From: Gymnorhina tibicen
Taxonomy: Eukaryota; Chordata; Aves; Passeriformes; Artamidae
NCBI GenBank assembly: GCA_013399875.1
Contig: VXAZ01000459.1
Coordinates: 214,218 to 278,217, forward strand
Direction: 5' to 3'
Length of the DNA: 64,000 nt
In this document: positions 35,701-47,700 of the stretch, piece by piece
How the letters are laid out: each line of letters starts with the position of its first letter
Numbering within the stretch: position 1 is the stretch's first letter
Made by a program: the position numbers and the translations under genes
Notes under the pieces: model-generated
The model's database searches: none
The model's input: only the letters and a program-made list of their open reading frames with translations
What the model was told of the DNA's origin: nothing

Positions 35701-38700
35701 GAACACACCTCTGCTGGGGCTCAGGTCAGACCCGGTTCATGCTTTAAAGAAAGCTGAGGGAGATGTCTCTGAGTGGAGGCCATTCCCAAATGCCCTCCAC
35801 CTTCCAGCTTTGGCTTCCTGGAGCAGCTGCAGGAGGGGGTGCCCAGGCTGGGGCTCCTGCTCCCCCAAAGGATGGATGGGAGCACCTGTGTGGCTGCCTG
35901 GGCATCTCCTCCCCGGAGCAGGGTTTCATCAGGCACTGCCAGCAGCTCTGTGGTCGCAGCCTTGCTGCAGCACACCCGGGCCAGGTGTCTGGGCTGGAGG
36001 ATGCCTCCGAATTTCTGAGCGTGTCTCCATGGGTGTTTGCTGGCTGCACACCAAGAACCCATGGCTGATCTTCCTACAAAGTCCCGAGTAAAATTAGAAC
36101 AAAAGTTCACTCCTCTCCCAAGGCAGCAGGAAGTGCAAAGGGTGGGAAAAGGGAGAGTCAGAGCAGATGAGGTCCCGTGCCCACGGGCAGCCTCCCCATC
36201 GCTGCTGCCACCCCCGACCCGGGCTGGGGGCTGGGCCCGTCCCCACCCCTGTGGCCAGCCCAGAGGGGCTCTGCTCTCAGTGCTGCTCAGGGCAATGGAC
36301 TCCGAGCTGGAGTGATGGATTCCCTCTGGAGCCCCAGGCCCGTGGTGGCAGGGCTGGGTAAATGACCCTGTCTAGCAGAGGGGACGGGCTGCAGTGCTGC
36401 GGTGCCCATCCCGGTGCCCATGCGGGTGACCCCACTAAGGAAAGGCTCTCCCCGTGTTTTTCAAGGAGGAGGAGGCTCAACACAGACAGAGCTGAGTTTT
36501 GGGGCATTCCTGACCTGTGGTAGGCGGGAACCTGGGAGCATCCCCGGCGTGGCAGTGGCCAGGCAGTCGTGCCCTGGAGCGCCCAGAGAGGGCAGCTCAG
36601 CAGCGTTAGATTGCAGGAGTTTATTTTTACCCAGCCCTGTTACCAATGGGGACATGTCACATCTGTGGAGTTGATCAAAAGACATACCGAGCACTGGTGT
36701 CAGCTGCTCCTTGTGATCTCAGCACCAGGATCTTTTCCCTTGTGGCATATCAAAAGGAGCAGGAGAATTTGACTGCTCTGCTATTTTTAATTGCACGCAC
36801 ACACGCACACACAGAGACACACGTATATCTGTGTATGTATGGCTGGGCTAAAAATAAAAGCCTCTGCCTGTGTTCCCATGGGAAGATTTGGGGAGAAGGG
36901 GGAGACAAAGTTGTCGCAAGACTTTTTTCTGGAGCAGGCGCTAGAGCAGGGACAGGAAGGCAGGGACAAGCCACAGCAGGTAAGGGACACATCTGGAAGG
37001 CCAAAGGACATCTGATCCCGCAGCAGTCCCGGCTGCCCCTGAGCAGAGGGGACAGAACAAGGGGACAGGCAACATCTGTGCCCCCCAGAGCTGGCTGCAT
37101 GTGCTCTGACACGAGGGAACAAAGGGTTCTGCAGGGCAGGTTAGAAAAGCCCCATCCCTGGGGGCCCGCTGAGGAGTATCAGCTCCCAGAGCCACTCAGG
37201 GGTGCCTGATAACACTTTGTGGCACCACGCTTGTGGTATTTACCTGAGACACATCTCTCCAGCAAAAAGGTGAAGGGAGGGTGCAGGGAGAGCATCCCCC
37301 AGAGCGGGGGCAGCTCCCTGCAGCCCCCAGCCCCCTGCGGCCCTGGCCACGGCTGGGACATGGCACGGGTTCACCATCAGGCCATAAATCCACTCTCCCC
37401 TGCCCTTGCCATGCCCTCCAAGGTGCTCTCCCTGTCTTCCACCTCCCCTGGGACTGGTCAGTGTGGGAAGCAGGTGGGAAATGCAGAATGGGAGTGAGTG
37501 TGTGCACGGGAGTGTCCTTTGGAGCATCCCGAGTGTGGTGAGGAGCGTGGCAGGCAGGCTCCTCAGCCTGGGGGAACACAGTCAATAATCCCAGATTATC
37601 CCAATTTAAAAACAAAAAAGGGGGGGGAGAAAGAGAGAAAAGCTGTCTTTTCCATTCCTGCGGCTGGGTTTGAAATCCCTTTTCCTTCCCACTGAGTGAT
37701 GGAGGAGACCCTTCCAGGGTGCTTCAGGAGGAGGGGCCCCCACGTTCCCCCGCAGCCTCTCTCACATGCTCAGATGTTTGCCTGCTCCAAAATCCATTTG
37801 CTCTGTAAATAAACTTGCTTCCCTCACTGCCAGAAAACTCCCCTTGGGCAGCCAATGCTGAGAGGAGTCGCACCACACCTTTCCCCTCCGTGTTTTAACC
37901 TGGACGCCGAGGCAAAACCAGGCACGGTCCAAATGCCAGGGCAGGCGGCGGGTGCTGGTGCCAGCCCCGGCTCCCTCGGGTGCTGGGTGCAGCCGTGGGG
38001 TTTCGTGGCTGGAAGCCAGGCCCAAGTGGGGCAGGTGCCAGCTCCTTTCTGTGGTTAAATGGAGATTTTTAGCTCAGTTCCTGGAGCTCCCATCTCCCTG
38101 TGTGCTCTCAGACATCCACTCATTTCCGTGCTGTTCTTCTCATCCCGCGTGGTGCAGGGAGCAGGGGCCGGGTTGCCTTGGCGGTGCTTTGGGATGTGCA
38201 GCTTCCCCAGAGGGATGTCCCCGGGCGGTTCGGGGCCGTGTGGTGGGGTCTGGGTGAGGACCAGGTGCGAGGCTGGCCCTGTGTGCTGATCCCCAGGCCA
38301 CCTGGATGTCGCTTTCGGGGCACCGAGGGCAGGATCGGCCCCAGGAGCCCCAGCAAGCCCGGGTGGCTGCGCTGTGCCCGGAGCATCTGCTCTCTGCAGG
38401 GATGAGGCTCTTCCCATGCGGGTGCCGCTGTTCCCACCCCTGCCACAGCTGGGACACCGGAGCGGGTTTGGTGGCCGTGCGGGGCCGCTCCCAGTGCCCA
38501 GTGCCAGGCCGTGCAGAGCGGCTGGGTGAAGAGGTGCCCGCCGCACCCTGCCAGGGCCGTGCCACCGCTCCCGGAGCCGCACGGGAAGCGGGGCTGGGGC
38601 TGTGGTGGCAGCTCCGGCCGTGCCCGCGGGGATGCTGCTGCCCTCGCTGCCCGCACCTCTGGGCTCACCCCGGTTCTCTCCTTTCCTGTGCGCAGTATGA

Positions 38701-41700
38701 GGTGTCTGGCGAGGAGCACCTCTACTCCGACTTCCCCGAGATCGATCTGTCCCAGCTGGACGCCGGCGACCTGGACTCTGCCGGCTGCTTCAGCGAGCTG
38801 CAGTGGGGCGGGGAGCACTCGGAGACCGACTCCAGCCAGTACAGCACCGACGACTCCGAGCTCTTCCAGGTACCCCCATCCCCCCGAGGATGGAGGCACG
38901 GGGAGAAGGAGGGTGGGAGGAGGGAACGCACACGACTATTAATATCTCCTCCCCAGCCGATTAGTGCTCCATTAATTGGTGCACCGGCTCTAAATGGGGC
39001 AAGCGGAGTAGGGCTAACGAGGAGGTGGAGGAGGAGCAGAGGAGGCTGCTGAGCCAGCCCTCCTGAGCTGGATTATTCACAGGGAGCTGCAGCCGGGGTG
39101 CGGCGTGTCCTGTTCCATTCCTGGAATGCCAGGGCGGCAGTGCGGGGGTCTCAGCACTGGAAAAATTCCCCTCCCGGGAGCAGGGAGCAGCCCCTTCCTT
39201 TGCCTTCCCAGCTCTGGCAGCCCCCCCTGCGTGGGGCTGGGGTCCCTTTGGCAGAGGGGGCAGTTCCTCTGCTCGGCTCCTGGCTGGGATGGATCCGTGG
39301 CTGTGCCAGCACGGTGCAAAGCTGGCTCAGGGGATGCTCCTGGGCACAGGCAGGGCTGCTCCACGTCCCTCTGCTCGTGTCTCTGTTTCATCTCCTGGAG
39401 CTGTGAGGACAGGCAGGGCTTTGGGCACAGCACGGGCAGGTTGGAGGCAGGGACATGCAGTGGGCACGGAGCAGGCTGGGCAGCCCCCTCGCCTTGCCCA
39501 AAGCTCCTGCCATGCCCTGGACGTGCCTGTCCTTGGGGCTGGGGTCTCTGTGCCCTCTTGAGCAGCACCCAGGCCTTTACCCCCTCGGACGAGGAGGTTG
39601 TGACCCACTGGTACCAGCTAATCACCAACCCTGGGTTACGTTTTGGGAGGAGGAGGATTTCTATTTAAACAAGGAGATAAAAAAAAACCCCTCAATATTT
39701 TCTAACCTGCCCATAATAACAACCCTCTGGCTTTTGTGCTGGGCTGATGCTGTGCTTGAAAATGGTCCAGCCCAGCTGAGGGACCTTCATCACGAGACGC
39801 ATATTTTCCGTGAACTTCCTGGGGAAAAGATAAACAGAAAAGAAACGCACGAGCCAGGCCGATGAGGAGCAGTGGAGTATGATGAAATGTATCCCACTGA
39901 ACTTGTATGCACAGCAATCTCGTGCCAATAACAGGAGGAAAAGAAACGGGGCCAAAAATGGAGCATCCTGCTGCCTTTCCCTGGAGCCTGCTCTAGTAAC
40001 TGCGAGCAAGGTTAGGGCACGGAACAAAAGATGTTTAATTTTCCAACAAGAGGAGAGAAACACACGAGGCTGTGTGCAGGCAGCAGCCCTGCCTCTGAGC
40101 CTGGCTTTGCCCCCGTGCTAATTTTATCGCTGATGGTAGCCTGCTTCTCGCTGGACATGGTTTACATTCAGAACGTGATGGAGGAGGACCAAAAAGAAGG
40201 AACTCCTGGCTCACTCCAGCCATTCCTCAGCTTCTGCATCCTCTTCTGGGCTTCAGCACTGTGTTGCCAGACTGGATGGGAACTCGTGGGGCTGTGCGGG
40301 ACCGGGAGGGCCCTGGGAAGGCTGGAGGTGCATCAGCAAAGCCAAAGCCCAGAGGAAAAGAGGGACCCAAGTCAAGCTGGAGCAGTGGGCAGGGAGGAGG
40401 CAGGAGCAGCCCCTGGCCCTGCCTGGCCCAGAGTGAGATGGGCCATGCACTACAGCTCCCCTGAGCCAGTTTTTGGGTGAACAGCATGACCTGGGGATGC
40501 TGATGGGAGATTTGGGAGTGCCTGGAGCTGTGCTCTGGACAGGGTCCCTGACAGAGCACTGGGTGCACCAGCTTGAAGTGTGAGGGCTGAGAGCCCCTGA
40601 GGAGCTGGAGGCACCTGTGGTTGGGGGCTTTTAGTGACCACAAAACTCAGAGTGGTTGTTGCCACAAGCTGTGGCATCTGGCCAGTGGTGCAGCTCGGGC
40701 TGAGCTTCCCCTGTGCCCTCTTGCCCACTGGGCAGCCCTGGCTGAGCTCACAGCTCTTGCACTTGCAGCCCAGAGTCAGGAGGATTTGGGCCGGGAGCCT
40801 TTTCATCACGGATCCTTTATCTGCTGCCGTTTGCCTCGTGGTGGGGTGAGGGACTGCTGGGAGAGAAGATGCTCTGATTCATTCTTGTCCTGCTGGGGTG
40901 CAGGAGGACAGCCTGATGCTCCTTTTCTGGGTCTCTCCTCATCCCATCCTACTGGGAAAAGCTGGGGAAAAGCTCTCACTGTGGGGTCACTGGGAAGTGT
41001 GGGAGCTGGTGTGGCTCTGCTGGTCCCTCTTGAACATCCCAGGGACCCCCTGCCCAGCCTAACACCCCCTTTCTTCTCTGCCTGCTCCTTTCAGATAATA
41101 GACAGCGAGAACGAAGCGCTGCTGGCAGCCCTCACCGAAACTTTGGATGATATACAGGGAGATGACATGGGCCTGGCTGCCTTCCGAACTATGGAAGAGG
41201 GGGACACGCTCAACCCTGCCACCACCTCACCTGCCCCCTCCCCCAAACCCACCGCCCCGGTCACGGGGGGGCCGCCCCCGGCCCCCGAGTGTGATGAGCT
41301 GTCTCTAGTAAGAACCCACTTCCTACTGTTTAAGGTGGATTTGGATGAGCCCCAGATAAGCCGGCTGCATGGGTATGATAGGAAGCCAAGGTCTGAATTT
41401 TTTCATTCTAGGCTTAAAACTCTCTTTAACCGTCAATACCAAAGCATATACTTGTATTGTATACGTATACATGTTCTGCATCATTGCTGTCACCTCCATC
41501 ACCATCCTCATGGGAACGAGCTGTGTGTATACAAATCTATCTATGGACGGGGTGGGGGCGGGTGGCAGAGGGCTGGGGGCTGCTTTGGCAGCACCCACAC
41601 CTGCTTTTAACCCCATGTGCAGGTGCGGGGCTGCCCGGGGCTCTCCCTGGCTCATCCCAGCCCCGTGCCCGTGGGCAGTGGTGGCTGTTCCCCCCGGCTC

Positions 41701-44700
41701 TGCCCCGGGCTGAGCTCCCTGCTGTCACAAGAGGGGCTTGCCTGAGTGTCAGCCCCTGCCCTCGGCTTTCAGTGGGAGGGTTTGACCCTCCCTGTGCCTT
41801 CCACCAAAGCCCAGGGGGCTGCGTGGCCTCCAGTCCCTCCAGATTTGGTGGCTGGAGTATCCCTCTTGCTTCCCCGCAATACTGGGGCTCCAGCCCCGCT
41901 CCCCTTCCTGGCCAGGATTAACTGGCGGCGTTTCCTGCCATCCCTGGCAGGTTCCCTGGGACTGCACACCCAGCCCGCTCCCTCCTGCGGCTCACAGTCC
42001 CCCCCCAGAGCCCCCCAGCCCGGCCCCGGGGTGTCCCCAAAAACGCAGCGAAGGGGAGGAGTGACATCCAGTGGTGACAGCGTGCATCTCCACCGCCCAC
42101 GCCCCGCAGGGGTATATATCACACATGACCTGTATGTGTATATATAGGATGTATACGTTGCAGGGGCGGGGGGGAAAGGGTGCTGGGCGCTTCCCCCAAC
42201 TCCTAAAGCTGCGGGTGCCCCGCCTGGCATTTCCTGGTGGACCCTGACCCGGGCACCCCTTTTTCTATCACTCCCTAACCCCCCAGGGCTCCGTGCCCCC
42301 CGGGCAGCACGGGAGCCCCAGATCTGTCTCTCCTGCAGTCCCCGGTGCCTACGCAGTCGTCTTGCTGTTTAGCTGTTGTCGCCTCCGGTTGTTAGCGCCA
42401 CACGGGCAGAATCTCAAATGTTGTTGCTGGGTATGGGGTCTGGGGTTTTTTTTCCCTCCCCCTGACCAAAATTGGGGTTGACTAGAAGGAAAATGTTACG
42501 CTGACCCTGCCGTCAGAAGTGGTGGCACTGCGGGTGACCCGGGGAGAACCCCGCTCCCAGTGCCCATGGGCTTGACACAGAGCGTTGGGGGAGATCCTCG
42601 ACAGATCCCACAGGGATTTGCTTCAGCAAAACGCCTTGAAAGCTCGTTAATGAGTCCAGGCCCTCTCTGGATGTTTTGGCTAAATGAGCCTCGCACGGGG
42701 ACCCGAGCGAGCTGTCCAAACCCATCACTCACACCAGTGTAAAGCCTCTGTCACCTCAGGGCAGCACTGATGGAGTGAGAAGCTGGGATGCCACGGCAGC
42801 TCCTGTGTGTCTGACACGAGTGGGGTTGCCCCTGGGAAGTAAACTCCCTCCTGTCCTCACTGCCCCGACCTGCCTGGGGGTCCCTGGGCTGAATGCTGTG
42901 GGGACGGGGCTGCACACAGCCAGGCACCCACCCCACAGCCACGAGGAGGTGGGAAATACTAACCCCAACCCTCCCTGCCTGATATTGTTTTGTGACCCGG
43001 TTTTGGGTCGGATGCTGTGTGGTGGATGTGCTCACACGTGAGCCAAGGGGCTGTGGCCCCCGGGTGTTTTCTCCTGCCCTCGCTGCGATGCCGACTCCTT
43101 TTCTTGCCCCTTCTCTTTGCAGCTGAAGAAGCTGCTCCTCTCTCCGTCGCCTCCGAGCTGCGAGGCCCAGCGGGACGGGAGCGCCCGGCGCCCGGGGACC
43201 CCAAAGTCCCGGCCCGCACGGCCCTGCACAAAGGTACTTCCTCGAGCCCCTGCAGCACCCACCTCCTGGGAGCTGTCCCAAAGGATGCTGTTGGGGAGTG
43301 TGGGCAGCCTCTGGGCTGGGCGAGGGGTCGGGAACAGGCAGGGACTGTCACCCGCGGTGCTCCCATCCCTGTCTGCTGCAGTCTGGGCTCTGCAAAGCTT
43401 TAGGCTTTGTGCTGTGCTAAGAAACACCTTGGTCTCGCTTGAACCCAGCGGGGTTTGGCCTCTCCCAGCTTCCCTGAGCACCCATTTGTGAAAGCCCCAG
43501 GTGCTCCTTGGTCACCCCCTCGCCCCCTTCCCTGATGACTCTCAGCCCAAGCCAAGGCCTTTGGCCAGGAGTCCCTGCCTGTCACGCTGCAGAGCCCACC
43601 CCAACGCTTCAGCTGATCTGAAACCCAGCAGAAGGTGCCATCAAAGATTTTCCCACTTTGCTAATGGTAATTGCGCGGTGCATTAGGCCCGGCAAATTAG
43701 ATTGTCTGGGAAGAGCAGCAGATGCCTCCTGGGGAGAAGGAGTATCACTGCGTGCATGAGGGGCAGCACTCGGGCCGCGGGGCTGACCCCGGGGAGCTCG
43801 GGCTGCCAGGACCGGGGGGGTTTGAGGGTGCGGGGTGGCTCTGTCAGCCCCCCAGGGCTCAGGGCTGACTTTCTCCTGTCTCCTCTCGGAAGGCGGAGGG
43901 TCCCCGGGACAGGAGGGCAAGCGTCCCGCAGGCACAGAGCCGCAGCTGCACCGAGCTGCACCGGCACCTCACCTCCAGCACCTCCTGCTCCCAGACCAAA
44001 GCCCCCCAGGCACCCGAGGAGTGCCCCGGCAGCGGCCACCACCCGTCCCCGGGCGACTGCGCCCATCACGAGGACGACAGTGACTGCAGCGAGGACTCGC
44101 TGAGCTCCGGCGACTCGGTGGCCGCGCCGTGCTCGGCGGAGGACGGCGCGGGCAGCCGGTTCTCCTGCGAGGGCGAGCTGCACTCGGTGGTGGAGCTGAT
44201 CCGCTACATGCACAACTACTGCCTGCCCCCCCGCAAGCTGCCCGCACGCGCCCCCGCCGACAGCAAGCCCCAGCCCTGCAGCAGCCCCTTCAAGAGAGCC
44301 AAACCGGACTGTGCCCCCCCCGCGCCGGGCAGCGCCCAGAGCCGGCCGGGCTGCGCCTGGCAGGCAGCCGGCGGCTGCAAGAAGCCCGGAGCGTCCTTCT
44401 CCATCCTGAAGGAGCTGCTGGCGCGGGACCTGCTGTGCGACGNGCGGGACCTGCGCGTCCGGAGGGAACGCGGCCGCGGAGAAGGGCGAGCCCCGGCAGA
44501 GCCCCGGGGCCGAGGCGGAGGCGCCGCGGGAGCCGGGCGGCCCCGAGGACGATGCCGGGAAGCAGGAGGGCGGCGCGGGCGCGGGGAAGGCGGCCCGCAA
44601 GCAGGACAGCGCCGTTTACGCCGTGCGCCGGTCCAAGAGACTCAACCCCGAGCTCGGGCACTGGCTCTCGTTCCTTGACGAGCCCCCGCCCGAGTCCTCC

Positions 44701-47700
44701 GTGCCGCTGGGCTGCAGGGAGCCCGCAGCGTGCCCGGTGCTGGAGGGCTTCTCTGCCGAAGAGCCGGCGGCCGAAGTGGAGGTGGGGGGCACGGCCCCAT
44801 CGGCGGAGCCCCAGCCCCTCTGCCTGGGCTCGCTGGGGGATGGCGAGGTGGGCGCTGAGGGCCGGCGCTGTGCCCTCCTGGAGCACACAGGTGAGGGGGG
44901 CTGAGGGCTGTCGCTCTGCTCACCCTCCCCGGCGTGCCCGTGCTGCCCGCGCCGTCCCTGCCGTGGGCGAGCGATGCCGGCCGGGTGCCGGGCCCTCAGC
45001 TGGCAGGAGAGCTGCGAGCAGCCCCTGTGCTGCCTGGCTGTGGGGTCCCGTGCGTGGGGAGCTGGGGGTCTGTTCTCTTTTGGGGTGCTTTTTCAATCCG
45101 TGGGCATCTTCTGCCTCAGTTTCCCCACCCTTATAACGAGGTGAAGGAGTTGGTGTGGCCATAACCCAGCCGGGACTAGGTTGCCCCGTCCCTCCAGGTC
45201 CTCCCCCATGGGTTCACCCTGAGCCCGGGCTCTGGGGTTCAGCTGCAGTGGTGCCCCGAAACCGCAGCAAGCTGCAGGTGCAGGAATGGCTCAGCCCTGG
45301 CAGCATGATCCATCCCTCTCGGGTGGGCAAAGCCCACAGTGGGCACTGCAGGGATACAGCTGCACTGGTAACCTGCTTCTCTCCTGCCTTTCAGAAACCC
45401 CCAGGTGTCTCACGCTGTCCTTGGCACAAACGTAAGTGCAGATGGGGCTGAACGAACCAGTGTGGGGCTGGAAAGTGCCTGGGGTTGTGAGGCTGGGCAG
45501 AGCCTCTGCAGGCAGCACAGGGAGCTGCACTTGCAGAGCAGCGTGAGCTGCAGTGCTGGCACGGGGCTGTGGGGAGCCACAGGGTGCAAGGAGCTGGGAG
45601 AGTCCCCAGGGCAGGGCATTTTGCATGTGCCCTGGAGCTGCTCACCCCGCTGCCCTTGTGGGGTTACTCTGCCAGGCACCAGCCAAAGTGGGAGGGTTCA
45701 CTTGTGGGCAGTGTTTTTTCAGATTTCTTTTGGGTTTTGGGGCTGTGGTTCACTTAAACATTTTCTCTCCTGATTTTCTGCTCCTCTCCAGTGACCCAGC
45801 CTTTGGGAAGAGAAACTTTGAGCCCATGCTGACTGTGGAGCTGTGTGGGACAGCAGGTAGGACAGGCTTTGAATGTTTTAGTTTGCAGAAATCTCTTCTA
45901 GGCAGGGGCTCATTTACCCTAAATTCAGCCTGGAGAATTTAGAATCAGTTTCAGCCCACCCAGCCAAGGGGGCACCTTCATCCCCTTCACGCTGCAAACA
46001 CAGGAGACTCCTGTGCGCTGCCACATCCGAGTACTCAGGGATGCAGCTCGGGGGAATGCGTTTGGGGTGGGAGGAGCTGTTCAGGGGGGCCCTGCACGAG
46101 CCAGAAGGGAAAGGATCAAGGCATCCTTCTTGTTCCCCTGAGTGCCACTGGATGAGGCTGAGGGGGCCGAGGGTGCAGCCCAGGACTGGGGTGGGACAGG
46201 GCAGGACGGAGGGGGCAGAGCTGACTCGTGCCCTTTCTTTGGGGGGCTCAGGCCTCACACCGCCCACCACTCCGCCGTATAAACCCGCCGAGGAGGACCT
46301 GTACAAGCCAGACATCCCCCAGGAGCCAGGCAAGGAGGACGGGATGGCCCCGAGCCCCGGGGGCGCCGGGGACGCGGCAGCCTCGCGGAAAGCCCCCAGG
46401 AAGCACCCGGAGAGGACGGAGCTGTTCGCCCACCTGAGCCGGGCGGGCGGGCGCCCGCTCCCCGAGCAGCAGGGCTTGCTCAAGCGGCCCTTCTCCCGCT
46501 CCTTCGGGGACCACGACTACTGCCAGGTGCTGAAACCCGAGGCTGCCCTGCAGAGGAAGGTGCTCAAGTCGTGGGAGCCCCCGAGCCAGGTGGAGATGGA
46601 GCACAAGAGGAGGGTCCCGGCCGCCCACTACCAGGGACTGGAGCTCGGCAAGGACACGGGCACTGAGATGCTGTGGAAGGACGGCGTTAAGCAGCTGAGA
46701 GACCAGGAGATCAGAGCCAGCTTAACAAAGCACTTTGGCTTTCTGGACAGTGCCCTCGACGACGAGGACATGGTGTTCTGCAAGACCCCCGAGTACGACA
46801 CCGTCTTTGAGGACAGCTGCAGTGAGAGCGGCTCCCCCGTGGAGGAGGAGGAGGATGAGGAGGAAGAGGAGGAGGAAGAGGAGGAGCATGGCAGCACCAA
46901 GCTGTGCCCGCGGAGGAACCCCCTTTCGAGGACCAGTTTGCATTACTGCTCCCGGAGCAGGTCCAGCTCGGGCTCCTCGTGCTGCCGCTCGCGGTCACCT
47001 GCCAGCAGACGCACCTTCAGGTACGGGGGGCACGGGGACATCGGGGCTGGTTTTGCCCCCTGAATTTTTGCCGTGGTGCAGGGCAGCCCCAGTGCTCTCT
47101 GCTCTGCTGGCCCAAGTAGTAAAGATGCTAATTAATGAAAGAATAACTATGAAAATAATCGGTGCTGCATCAGCCACCGCTGCAAACATCAGCCATGGCC
47201 TGAGGAAGCAGCAGCAGAGCAAAGCGGCCGGAGTTCCATGGGTGACAGGGCATGGGCAGGGACCTGAGCTGGGCATGGGAAGGGGGCGAGTGCTGGCTGC
47301 AGACACCCTGATATCTGAGAAAAAACTTCCCAGAGTCCTTCCCAGTGTTTCCAGACCCCAGTCTCTCCTTGGCTGCCAGCGCCCCCGAGTGCCCACCCGC
47401 TGCTGTGGGCGTCTCAGCTTCTCACTGGTGTTTGAAGCTTTCCCCAGCCGCTCCCCCAGGCCCGGGCTGACCTCCTGTCCCTCCCTTGCAGGTGTGAGAA
47501 CGGCGAGCAGTGTCAGGGCGGGAGCGGGCACCGGGGCCAGCTGGAGAAGAGACGGGAAAAGGCCATCGTAAGTGAGCGGGGACCCCACGGGGACAGAGCA
47601 ACCCCAGCCCCAGCTCATCTCCTGCTCCAGAAAGCAGCAGTGGAGCCCATTAGCCCTGGCTTCAGCATCCCTTGGTGCGAGGCCAGTGTTAAACAAGGAC

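Larger units (their letters stand above)
8714..38695 (+). other. PPARGC1B: PPARGC1B intron 1 (about 30 kb)
   Basis: This single large intron separates the first exon from the rest of the gene, as in mammals. It is GC-rich and contains many overlapping open frames on both strands, none with a recognisable protein. It also holds three CR1 fragments, short minisatellites, homopurine tracts, a CA-rich run (36791-36823) and AT-rich islands, listed separately. Long poly-T or poly-A runs lie near 9646-9662, 11123-11141 and 15946-15962. No convincing hairpin matching miR-378a, which lies in this intron in mammals, was found by eye. Confidence 0.85.

Noticed and set aside
44118..44678. Continuation of the exon 5 frame past the N as an Arg/Gly-rich protein
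   Set aside because: The conserved PGC-1beta sequence ([12 protein letters not shown]) resumes in a different frame, so the Arg/Gly-rich reading is out of frame.
46735..47571. Plus-strand open frame of 278 codons over exon 8
   Set aside because: It is a shadow of the true exon 8 frame; only the true frame encodes DHDY, the acidic run and the SR segment and splices correctly to exon 9.
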